A stretch of 58,622 nt of DNA from CAZHTS01 sp964535315 (lineage in GTDB: Bacteria > Chloroflexota > Anaerolineae > Anaerolineales > Anaerolineaceae), in the NCBI GenBank assembly GCA_964535315.1, contig CAZHTS010000024.1:1-58622 (forward strand), in the 5' to 3' direction. Position numbers and translations under genes: made by a program. This document shows positions 52,019 through 58,622 of this stretch, piece by piece; position 1 is the stretch's first letter, and the number at the start of each line of letters is the position of its first letter. The notes below the pieces were generated by a model. The model was not told the origin of the DNA, made no database searches, and saw nothing but the letters and a program-made list of their open reading frames with translations.

Positions 52019-52297
52019 CTAAGGGGTTTTGCCGAGAATATCCACCAGTTCCAGGACAAAGGCCTGGCGTCCGGCGCGGTCGCCTTCGTCCAGGTTGAGC
52101 AGGCACTCGGTGGCGTAGGTTTGCACCACGCTCAGGCTGGCGCTTTGCACGGCCGAGCGGATGGCGGTCAACTGCTGCAAGATTTCGCGACAGTCGCGCC
52201 CGTCGCTGATCATGTTCTGTACGCCGCGCACCTGTCCTTCGATGCGGCGCAGACGTGCCAGCAGTTTTTCCTGGGTTTGTGAGTCTTGGGTTTGCAT
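52019..52297 (-). CDS. CsoR/FrmR-family repressor, Cys-Tyr-Cys variant
   Basis: A 92-residue all-helical repressor (ARLRRIEGQVRGVQNMI is the family signature). Copper-sensing CsoR uses Cys-x24-His-x3-Cys. Here the first Cys is in GRDCREIL and the last in ATECLL at exactly those spacings, but the His position is Tyr. Losing this ligand argues against Cu(I) and recalls sulfur-sensing CstR proteins, which need two Cys only. ATG 52297 has AGGA upstream and is preferred over GTG 52312. A palindrome at the operon promoter is the probable operator. Confidence 0.9.
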   Translation of the reverse strand: MQTQDSQTQEKLLARLRRIEGQVRGVQNMISDGRDCREILQQLTAIRSAVQSASLSVVQTYATECLLNLDEGDRAGRQAFVLELVDILGKTP

Positions 52298-52339
52298 GGG
52301 GTATCCTGTCACCTGGCACGCAGGTGGGTGGAATCAGGC

Positions 52340-52549
52340 TCAGGTGAAGCGCCCGCCGCCGGACGCCGGCCCGCACCCGCTGCCGCTCGTGCGGGGATCG
52401 CTGCCGGCGTTGGCGAATATCGAGATCTTCTTTTGGGTCTGTTCACTGTTGCAGCCGGGGCAAGGGGGATGAGGATCATCCTGTCCGAAGCGCACCATTT
52501 TTTCAAAGGTGCGCCCACACTGGTTACAGCGGTATTCGTACAAAGGCAT
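52340..52549 (-). CDS. FmdB-family zinc-ribbon protein
   Basis: A 69-residue protein beginning PLYEYRCNQCGRTFEKMV, the regulatory FmdB signature, with two CxxC knuckles (CNQC at 8-11 and CPGC near 30) that bind zinc, and a Gly/Ser-rich tail. The cellular role of such proteins is not established. It is first in the operon with the CsoR-type repressor and osmC. GGAGAAG precedes the ATG at 52549. Confidence 0.85.
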   Translation of the reverse strand: MPLYEYRCNQCGRTFEKMVRFGQDDPHPPCPGCNSEQTQKKISIFANAGSDPRTSGSGCGPASGGGRFT

Positions 52550-52572
52550 GGCCGGTCTTCTCCTATCGCTAA

Positions 52573-52614
52573 TATACTCTACTGGAGTATAGCATAATCC
52601 CGGCTGGGCGTCAA
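52573..52614 (-). promoter_or_regulatory. fmdB-csoR-osmC promoter with overlapping palindrome
   Basis: Minus-strand TTGACG (plus 52609-52614), 17 bases and an extended TGC-TATACT (-10 at plus 52586-52591). The inverted repeat TATACTC-TACTG-GAGTATA (52573-52591) covers the -10 and the start, an arrangement that fits repression by the operon's own CsoR-type protein. Confidence 0.78.
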
Positions 52615-52690
52615 GAGGTTCACCACCGGCGCGCGCTGGTGGTGCAGCATCGATGCACTTCAACCGGGCGTCGCCGATTCCGGCTTCTGC

Positions 52691-52699
52691 TGCTATAAT
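52691..52699 (+). promoter_or_regulatory. Extended -10 promoter for the tandem GNAT gene
   Basis: TGCTATAAT with TATAAT at 52694-52699, 39 bases before the ATG. No clear -35 box at the right spacing. Confidence 0.6.
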
Positions 52700-52738
52700 G
52701 ACTGTGGTTTGATCCGACCTGTTTGTGAATGGAGCCCA

Positions 52739-53656
52739 ATGAACCAGCTACCTTCTGATTTAATCGTTCGCTCACCCGCTGAGGCAGATGCTCAGGCTGT
52801 GGTGGATTTAATGACCGCCTGTGAGATTGCCGAATACGGCGAGGCCGATGCCAGCCTGGAAGATGTGTTGGATGAGTGGGCCGACATCGACCTGGCGCAG
52901 GACGCCTGGCTGGTTTACACGCCCGGCGGCCAGTTGATTGGCTATGCCGCGCTGTTTTGCGACAATACGACGGCGATCGACTTTTATACCCTGGCCGGCC
53001 CAGGCCAGGTCGATTTGAATGGATATTTGCTTGCTCGCTGTGAAGAACGTCTCCGCGAGATTGGCGGCGGAGAGAAGGGGCCCGTTACCGTCGAGACCAT
53101 CGTCCCGCACACCGATGCCGCCGGCAGGCAGGCGGCCGAGGCGGCGGGGTTTGCGCCGCGCCATTATTATTTCCGGATGCAGGCCGAGACGGACGCGGCC
53201 GCGCCGTTGCCGTCCTGGCCAGAGGGGCTGACGTTGCGCACGATCGTGCCCGGTCAGGACGATCGCGAGGTGTACACCTTCATTCAGACCGCCTTTGAGC
53301 GCCCCGGGCGTGTGTCTCCGGCGTTCGAGCAGTGGCAAGATTACATGATGCGAGCGGATCACTTCCGCCCCGATTTGTGGTTCCTGCTCTATGATCAAAC
53401 CGAACTGGTGGGGGCGGCGTTGTGTTTTGATTACCCCACGTACGGATGGGTGCGCCAGCTGGCTGTAGTGCAGAAATGGCGCCGGCGCGGCCTGGGGGCT
53501 GCTTTGCTTCAATACGTATTTGCGATCTTTGGCCGGGACGGCCATGCCCGCGTTGCGTTGGCGGTTGATTCGGATAATCCCAACGCGGTGCAGTTTTACG
53601 AGAGAGTGGGCATGCGCTGCGTGCGCCAGTACGACGCCTATCGCAAGACTCTATGA
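52739..53656 (+). CDS. Tandem GNAT acetyltransferase
   Basis: Two GNAT domains in 305 residues, an arrangement known from mycothiol synthase MshD and relatives. The C-terminal domain is well formed: VRQLAVVQKWRRRGLGAALLQYVF carries the acetyl-CoA loop RRRGLGA, followed by NPNAVQFYERVGMR. The N-terminal domain is weaker and may be catalytically silent. The ATG at 52739 follows GGAG; an in-frame TTG at 52709 is less likely. The acceptor substrate is unknown. Confidence 0.88.
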   Translation: MNQLPSDLIVRSPAEADAQAVVDLMTACEIAEYGEADASLEDVLDEWADIDLAQDAWLVYTPGGQLIGYAALFCDNTTAIDFYTLAGPGQVDLNGYLLARCEERLREIGGGEKGPVTVETIVPHTDAAGRQAAEAAGFAPRHYYFRMQAETDAAAPLPSWPEGLTLRTIVPGQDDREVYTFIQTAFERPGRVSPAFEQWQDYMMRADHFRPDLWFLLYDQTELVGAALCFDYPTYGWVRQLAVVQKWRRRGLGAALLQYVFAIFGRDGHARVALAVDSDNPNAVQFYERVGMRCVRQYDAYRKTL

Positions 53657-53679
53657 TTTGTTGATCGGGTGGCTGTGTT

Positions 53680-54525
53680 ATGAAACGTCTGTCGTCCTTT
53701 CTACTCTTTCTGGTTGTCCTGGCGGTGGGAGTTTCCGCCTGTCAGAGCGGAGCGGATCAGGTGGCGCCTACCGCCACCGCCCGACCGACGATGACCCGTT
53801 TGCCCACGCTGCCGCCTACCCCGGTTCCTACGGCGACGGTTACACCCACGCCGCCGGCGGCGCGCGCCGCCCAGGTGTTGGGGCTGTATCTGGATGCCGT
53901 GCGCGATGAGGATTTTTTAACCGCCAGTGAATGGCTCTCGGATTTCAGCCTGCTGGTGCCGGGATTGTCGCGCCGCCAGGTGCGCAATCTGCTCGCGGAT
54001 CGCAGCGCACAGGGCCAGCGTCTGCTGCGCTATCGCCTGGGGCGCAGCCAGGAGATCGATGCGCGTACCACGCTGATCGCCGTGACCCTCAGTATGGCCG
54101 GGGAGGAGAAGGAACGCGAGGAATTGTGGGCGCTGCGCCTGGAGGACGGCGACTGGCGGGTGAATTGGGAGCGCCTGATCTCATACGAGGTTTTTGCCGT
54201 CGCCGATAAGAGTTATGATGACGTGGTGATCAAGCCGGTGCAGCTGTTGCGCTATACCGACCGCACCCGCCTGGAATTGATGGTGCAAAATCTTTCCGGG
54301 CAGACCGTTACCTGGGGCGGCAAAGGTATGACCAACGCCGTGTTTTACTTCGGCGATCAAAAGGTGAAAGTGACCGGCGCCGCTTACCAGTTCAACCCGC
54401 GTCGCGGCTACGATGTGGCCGTCGAAGCGCCGGGGCTTTATCTGCAAGACCTGCTCAGCGTCGAACTGGTCGGGTTTGGCAACGCCTCGCGCACGCCGCG
54501 GCTGTATCGTTTTGACTTGCGTTGA
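53680..54525 (+). CDS. Predicted lipoprotein, function unknown
   Basis: Residues 1-20 form a signal peptide with lipobox VSAC (Cys21), so the mature protein is lipid-anchored outside the cytoplasm. A Thr/Pro-rich spacer (about 30-60) precedes a domain with alternating helix and strand (about 65-165) resembling small ketosteroid-isomerase-like (NTF2) folds, then a beta-rich C-terminal domain. It is 23 bases after the GNAT gene, in the same direction. No catalytic motif is evident. Confidence 0.75.
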   Translation: MKRLSSFLLFLVVLAVGVSACQSGADQVAPTATARPTMTRLPTLPPTPVPTATVTPTPPAARAAQVLGLYLDAVRDEDFLTASEWLSDFSLLVPGLSRRQVRNLLADRSAQGQRLLRYRLGRSQEIDARTTLIAVTLSMAGEEKEREELWALRLEDGDWRVNWERLISYEVFAVADKSYDDVVIKPVQLLRYTDRTRLELMVQNLSGQTVTWGGKGMTNAVFYFGDQKVKVTGAAYQFNPRRGYDVAVEAPGLYLQDLLSVELVGFGNASRTPRLYRFDLR

Positions 54526-54593
54526 CCGGATGCGCCTGATTTTCGATGTCTTATGTCTGCGCCGCCAGATGGCGGTGCGAGTGGAGAAAAAAG

Positions 54594-55382
54594 ATGAGTG
54601 GTCTACCGGCAGTCAACCGGTTATTGGATTTTCACGGCCAGGTGGTGGTGGTGACCGGCAGCGACCGGGGCATTGGGCGGGGTATCGCCCTGCGTTTTGC
54701 CGAGGCGGGCGCCGATCTGATCCTGCATTATTTCGATGATCCCGGCCCGGCGCAAAGTGTGATTGCCGAGATTGCCGCCCTGGGACGGCGGGCGTGCGCC
54801 TTTGGCGCCGACGTACGCCAACCGGCGGCGGTCGAGGCGTTGGTCGACGCCGCCTTGAATGCGTACGGGCGGGTGGACGTGTGGATCAACAATGCCGGGC
54901 GCTATGTTTCTACTCCGCTGTTGGAGATCTCACCGGGCGAATGGGACGACATCCTCGGCTCGGATCTCAACAGCGTCTTTTTGTGTACGCAGACTCTCGC
55001 CCGGCGCTGGGTGGCGAGCGGATACAAAGGGGTGATCGTCAACATCGCTTCCGTTGAAGGGTTTCGCCCGGCGTTTGCGCACGCGCATTACAACGCCGCC
55101 AAGGCGGGGGTGCTGCTGCTGACGCAGAACGCCGCCCTTGAACTGGGCCGCCGGGGGATTCGCGTCAACGCCGTTTCGCCGGGGTTGATCGGTCGGCCGG
55201 GGATCGAGGATGCCTGGCCCGAAGGGGTGGCGGCCTGGAAACAGGCTGCCCCGCTGGAACGTTACGGCCAGCCGGAAGATATCGCCGATGCCTGCCTGTT
55301 CCTGGCATCGCCGGCGGCGCGTTGGATTACCGGCGCCAATCTGGTGGTGGACGGCGGCGCTTCCAACCGCCCCATTTTCTAG
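54594..55382 (+). CDS. Short-chain dehydrogenase/reductase
   Basis: A classical 262-residue SDR. TGSDRGIGRG (21-30) is the nucleotide loop, NNAGRYV the structural motif, Ser in NIASVEGF and Tyr166/Lys170 in HYNAAKAG the catalytic set; the C-terminus AARWITGANLVVDGGAS is typical of FabG-like enzymes. The ATG at 54594 follows GTGGAG. The substrate cannot be inferred from the neighbours. It converges on the ABM-domain gene. Confidence 0.92.
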   Translation: MSGLPAVNRLLDFHGQVVVVTGSDRGIGRGIALRFAEAGADLILHYFDDPGPAQSVIAEIAALGRRACAFGADVRQPAAVEALVDAALNAYGRVDVWINNAGRYVSTPLLEISPGEWDDILGSDLNSVFLCTQTLARRWVASGYKGVIVNIASVEGFRPAFAHAHYNAAKAGVLLLTQNAALELGRRGIRVNAVSPGLIGRPGIEDAWPEGVAAWKQAAPLERYGQPEDIADACLFLASPAARWITGANLVVDGGASNRPIF

Positions 55383-55399
55383 CACAGCCCCCGCTGCGC

Positions 55400-55693
55400 T
55401 CAGACGCGCAGGTAGCGTTCGTGTATGTCAAAGGTAGCGCGGGCCGGTATGCTGCCGGCCTCGCAGAATAACTGCACGCAGGTGTGGGCCGTGCCGGCCT
55501 TTTCGGCCTGGCGAAAGGCATCCTGGCTTTGCCAGACGGAGATGATCTGCCACAGATTGGGGTCTTCGCAATTGTGCACCAGAAAGGATTGCAGCAGCCC
55601 GGGGGCAGGGTGTTTGACGGCCTGCTCGTAGGCTTTTTCCAGCGAGGTCTGATTGACCGGGGCCACGCGTCCGGATAAGATGGTCAGATACAT
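55400..55693 (-). CDS. Antibiotic-biosynthesis monooxygenase (ABM) domain protein
   Basis: A 97-residue single-domain protein with a ferredoxin-like dimeric alpha/beta pattern: short strand, helix (LEKAYEQAVK), then PNLWQIISVWQSQDAFRQ where a conserved Trp and aromatic residues mark ABM/YgiN-type folds. Family members include heme-degrading and quinone-oxidising enzymes, but most are uncharacterised. GGAGG precedes the ATG at 55693. Confidence 0.75.
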   Translation of the reverse strand: MYLTILSGRVAPVNQTSLEKAYEQAVKHPAPGLLQSFLVHNCEDPNLWQIISVWQSQDAFRQAEKAGTAHTCVQLFCEAGSIPARATFDIHERYLRV

Positions 55694-55789
55694 GCTGTCC
55701 TCCTTTCACTACCATATTCATTATACGTCCTGAGAATGGTAAATGAACCATCGACCTGGATGGCAGCGCTGCTGCCATCGGGCGATTTT

Positions 55790-55798
55790 TGCTATAAT
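55790..55798 (+). promoter_or_regulatory. Extended -10 promoter for the sensor kinase
   Basis: TGCTATAAT (TATAAT 55793-55798), with a leader of about 75 bases to the ATG at 55880. The preceding TGGCAGCGCTGCTGCCA region (55761-55777) is dyad-symmetric and could be an operator. Confidence 0.6.
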
Positions 55799-55879
55799 CA
55801 AGATATTCCGGTGTGCTGTCAGTTGAGCGAGTGCGCAGGTGAGTATTTCCCTATCGGGTTGGCGGTGAGCAGAGGTATT

Positions 55880-58348
55880 ATGGCGTCCGTCTTGCGGTGT
55901 ATTCGACCTGTTTGGGTTTGGGTGTGGTTGTTGTGGATAGGGATTATGGGAGGAGGGGGGCTGGGTCTGTCTGCCTGTGCGACTGCCACACTGCCGGCGC
56001 CGGCGCCAGTGCGCCCGGCAGCGGCCGATGCGAGAACTATTCTGGTGCTGCATTCTTATCACCAGGGTTTCAAGTGGAGCGATGAGATTATGCAGGGGGT
56101 GCACGGTGTGCTGGACGAGTATCCCCGCCCGGTTGAAGTTTATACAGAATATCTGGACGCCAAGCGCCAGCCGCCCAGGGGCGATTATCTCGAGCATCTG
56201 GCGGCCCTGTATGCGGATAAGTATGCGCGCCGCAGGCCGGATGTGATCATCACTTCGGATAACGTGGCGCTGGATTTTATCGTTGCCCGTCATGATGCGT
56301 TGTTTGCCGGTGTGCCGGTGGTGTTCAGCGGCGTCAACCACTTCCAGGAAGCCCTGCTGCAAGGCGACCCGCTGATCACCGGGGTGGTCGAGACGCCGGA
56401 CGTGCGGGGTACGCTTGAACTGGCGCTGCAAATCCACCCTGGGCTCAAGCGGGTGGTGGTGATTTCGGACGATACCGAGACGGGGCAGCGCAACCTGTCC
56501 ATTGCGCGCCAGGCGGCTGAGGCCATGCGAGATCGCCTGGCGTTTGATTTTTCCTGTACCAGTTCGAGTAAATCGCTGGAGGAGGTGTTGAGCTACGTAG
56601 CGGCCCTCTCGCCGGACGATACAATCGTGTTTTACCTGGATTTCTTCTGGGATCGCCGCGGGCGTTATTACCCGCCCGAGGAGGTCCTGCCGCAAATCAG
56701 CGCGGCGTCCAGTGTACCGGTTTATACGCACGTCGATTTGTATTTCGATCTGGGCGTGATCGGCGGCAATATGAATCGCGGCGTCTTACAGGGTGAGCTG
56801 GCGGCGCGTATGGCCGTGCGGCTGCTGGACGGTGAGCCGCTGGGGCAGATCGCGGTGGTGCGCCAGAGCCCGACGCAGAAAGTGTTTGACGATCGTGTGT
56901 TACGGCGTTTTGGATTGGATGAGGGCAGGCTGCCATCGGACGCCATCGTGTTGTACAAACCAGAGGATTTCTACAGTAAATACTGGCAATACGTATGGGC
57001 CGCCGCCGGTATTTTTACCGTGTTGCTCGTGCTGGTCATTTATCTGTTGATCAACGTGTCTTTGCGCCGCAAGGCGGAGGCGTATATCCAGGCTCAGGCG
57101 GCCGCCTTACAGGCGGCGCACGCCGGGCTCAAGGAACAATACGAGCGCATTCAGTTGCAAACGGAGGAGTTGCAGCAGCGCAACCAGGAACTGCTGGCCT
57201 TTACTCAGCAGTTGGAGATGGCCCACGCTCATTTGAGCGCCAGCGAGGCGCGCTATCGCGCCCTGTTGGATGCCATCCCGGATTTGATGTTTCTGCTGGA
57301 TCGCCAGGGGCGGTTTGTAGACTATCGCGCCGCACATGAAGACGCATTGTTGATACCGGCGGATGCGTTTCTTGGCCGGAGTGCGGCTGAGGTACTGCCG
57401 CCCGATCTGGCCCGGCTGACGAACGACATGCTGGAACGAGTTTTTGTCAGCGGCCAACCGCAGACGTACGAATATGCGCTTGAAATAAGCGGCCAGCAGA
57501 ATTTTTACGAAAGCCGGCTGGTGGTGTGTGGCGCCGATCTGGCGCTGGCAATTATCCGCAACGTCACCCAACGCAAGCGGGCAGAAATAGAAATTCAAAA
57601 GCTCAACGAGGAGTTGGAGACGCGCGTCTATGAACGTACCCGCCAGCTTCAGGCCGCCAATAAGGAGTTGGAGACGTTTGCTTATTCGGTGGCGCACGAT
57701 CTCAAGGCACCGCTGCGCAGCATCGATGGCTATAGCATGCTGTTGTTGGAAGAGCATTGCGGCGTTTTCGAAGCTCAAGAGCAGGTCTATTTGAGTAATG
57801 TGCGCCGTTCGGCCAAACGTATGGCGCAGTTGATCGATGATTTGCTGGCCTATGCGCGCCTGGAGCGGCGTTCGATCACCGCGGTGCAGCTCGACTTGCC
57901 GGAACTGGTGGACGTGGTCGTAAATGAGCGCTGCGATGAGATTGAACAGCGCGGCATCCAGATGACGGTTCGGGTGGGATGCGAGCAGGTCTTTGCCGAA
58001 CGAGAAGGCTTATTACAGGTGCTGCGCAACCTGTTGGATAATGCGCTCAAATTCACCCGCGATGTGACACCGGCGCACATTGAAATTGGTGGGGAACGGC
58101 GCGATACGTTCTGTGTGTTGTGGGTTCGCGACAACGGCATTGGCTTTGATATGGATTATCACGACCGCATTTTTGAGGTCTTCCAGCGTCTGCACGTGGA
58201 TCGAGACTATCCCGGCACGGGGATTGGGCTGGCGCTGGTGCGCAAGGCCATGCAGCGTATGGGCGGGCGCGCCTGGGCGGAGAGCACGCCGGGGCAGGGC
58301 GCCACGTTTTATCTGGAGATTCCCTGCGGTTTTTTTAGCAAAATCTAA
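55880..58348 (+). CDS. Sensor histidine kinase with ABC-type substrate-binding sensor domain
   Basis: An 822-residue sensor. After an N-terminal hydrophobic segment ending in a lipobox-like LSAC, residues about 45-350 form an ABC_sub_bind-type periplasmic domain (LVLHSYHQGFKWSDE, PDVIITSDNVALDF, GVPVVFSGVN). A membrane helix follows at about 373-395, then a coiled coil, a PAS domain (about 455-560), HisKA with His606 in SVAHDLKAPLRS, and a HATPase with NLLDNALKF, DNGIGF and GTGIGLAL. ATG 55880 has AGAGGT upstream; the longer frame crosses the promoter. No response regulator is adjacent. Confidence 0.93.
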   Translation: MASVLRCIRPVWVWVWLLWIGIMGGGGLGLSACATATLPAPAPVRPAAADARTILVLHSYHQGFKWSDEIMQGVHGVLDEYPRPVEVYTEYLDAKRQPPRGDYLEHLAALYADKYARRRPDVIITSDNVALDFIVARHDALFAGVPVVFSGVNHFQEALLQGDPLITGVVETPDVRGTLELALQIHPGLKRVVVISDDTETGQRNLSIARQAAEAMRDRLAFDFSCTSSSKSLEEVLSYVAALSPDDTIVFYLDFFWDRRGRYYPPEEVLPQISAASSVPVYTHVDLYFDLGVIGGNMNRGVLQGELAARMAVRLLDGEPLGQIAVVRQSPTQKVFDDRVLRRFGLDEGRLPSDAIVLYKPEDFYSKYWQYVWAAAGIFTVLLVLVIYLLINVSLRRKAEAYIQAQAAALQAAHAGLKEQYERIQLQTEELQQRNQELLAFTQQLEMAHAHLSASEARYRALLDAIPDLMFLLDRQGRFVDYRAAHEDALLIPADAFLGRSAAEVLPPDLARLTNDMLERVFVSGQPQTYEYALEISGQQNFYESRLVVCGADLALAIIRNVTQRKRAEIEIQKLNEELETRVYERTRQLQAANKELETFAYSVAHDLKAPLRSIDGYSMLLLEEHCGVFEAQEQVYLSNVRRSAKRMAQLIDDLLAYARLERRSITAVQLDLPELVDVVVNERCDEIEQRGIQMTVRVGCEQVFAEREGLLQVLRNLLDNALKFTRDVTPAHIEIGGERRDTFCVLWVRDNGIGFDMDYHDRIFEVFQRLHVDRDYPGTGIGLALVRKAMQRMGGRAWAESTPGQGATFYLEIPCGFFSKI

Positions 58349-58358
58349 TTTTCAGGGG

Positions 58359-58387
58359 TTGACGAGTATCAGGAATGATGCTATACT
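58359..58387 (+). promoter_or_regulatory. tRNA-Gly promoter
   Basis: TTGACG (58359-58364), 17 bases, TATACT (58382-58387) with TGC before it. The start is predicted near 58394, 15 bases before the tRNA. Confidence 0.8.
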
Positions 58388-58408
58388 ACAAACCGTCAAG
58401 CGACGAAT

Positions 58409-58481
58409 GCGGGCATGGTTCAGTTGGTAGAATGTCTCCTTGCCAAGGAGAAGGTCACGGGTTCGAGTCCCGTTGCCCGCT
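58409..58481 (+). tRNA. tRNA-Gly (GCC)
   Basis: The acceptor stem GCGGGCA/TGCCCGC, D arm with GGTTCAGTTGGTAGAAT, anticodon stem TCTCC/GGAGA with loop TTGCCAA (anticodon 58442-58444) and T arm ACGGG-TTCGAGT-CCCGT are all well paired. CCA is not encoded. Confidence 0.97.
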
Positions 58482-58507
58482 CTCAATCTTCAGGTGATTT
58501 GCAGGTA

Positions 58508-58532
58508 GGCTGTGCAGAACAGCCGTTTTGTT
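58508..58532 (+). terminator. Probable terminator between the two tRNAs
   Basis: GGCTGT, loop GCAGA, ACAGCC, followed by GTTTTGTT. It could end the tRNA-Gly transcript or act as a processing site if both tRNAs share a transcript. Confidence 0.65.
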
Positions 58533-58549
58533 ATCTGGAGAGAATGTAC

Positions 58550-58620
58550 GGCGACGTGGCCAAGTGGCAAGGCAAGGGTCTGCAAAACCCTGATCATGGG
58601 TTCAAATCCCATCGTCGCCT
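58550..58620 (+). tRNA. tRNA-Cys (GCA)
   Basis: Acceptor stem GGCGACG/CGTCGCC, anticodon stem AGGGT/ACCCT with loop CTGCAAA (anticodon 58582-58584) and T arm ATGGG-TTCAAAT-CCCAT. The discriminator base T at 58620 is the one expected for tRNA-Cys. CCA is not encoded. Confidence 0.96.
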
Positions 58621-58622
58621 CT

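Overview
The window is high-GC, densely coded bacterial DNA with short gaps, ATGA overlaps and frequent GTG/TTG starts. Gene content suggests a Chloroflexota (Anaerolineae-type) genome: a Ser/Thr kinase with a TolB-like propeller, a MalT-type LuxR regulator, a bactofilin, pyruvate:ferredoxin oxidoreductase beside a Mn-type superoxide dismutase, an M16C peptidase and GH94 phosphorylases. This placement is an inference; there is no rRNA or marker tree here. The assembly is a draft: 100 Ns at 9043-9142 are flanked by identical 39-bp sequences.

Layout. 1-6721 (+): end of an unknown gene, coaE fused to a GNAT-like tail, the c-di-AMP pair cdaA-cdaR, der, lepB, deoC and a YgiT-type zinc-finger gene. 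6731-8911 (-): kinase-propeller protein. 8912-9367: gap, dispersed repeat, and a consensus promoter with two mirror-image LacI-type operators. 9368-16411 (+): lacI, two GH94 phosphorylases and a mutarotase-fold protein, read as an intracellular beta-glucan phosphorolysis locus. 16447-23933 (-): six close-packed genes for two polytopic membrane proteins, an MFS carrier, a DUF92-PEBP fusion, a PH-like membrane protein and a DegT aminotransferase. 24084-28056 (+): GntR/UTRA regulator, hutU and hutH behind a perfect promoter covered by a palindromic operator. 28126-33824 (-): epimerase, mpg, NeuD-type acyltransferase, bactofilin, CPBP protease, proS and yjbQ. 33890-34978 (-): XdhC-like. 35149-37505 (+): a degenerate Rel/SpoT protein and a phosphoesterase. 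37509-42130: divergent M16C and M50-TPR proteases. 42197-46590 (-): sodA and PFOR. 46847-52549 (-): MalT-like regulator, thrC-thrB, and an fmdB-csoR-osmC module. 52739-55382 (+): tandem GNAT, lipoprotein, SDR. 55400-55693 (-): ABM protein. 55880-58620 (+): lipobox-bearing sensor kinase, tRNA-Gly and tRNA-Cys.

The most unusual items are the Rel/SpoT homologue whose synthetase motifs are eroded while its hydrolase motifs persist; the DUF92-PEBP and CoaE-GNAT fusions; the CsoR-family repressor whose metal-binding His is replaced by Tyr, with a palindrome over its operon's -10; the paired LacI operators; and an 8-bp-periodic dispersed repeat seen at two loci. A recurring extended -10 box (TGCTATAAT-like) precedes at least six transcription units.
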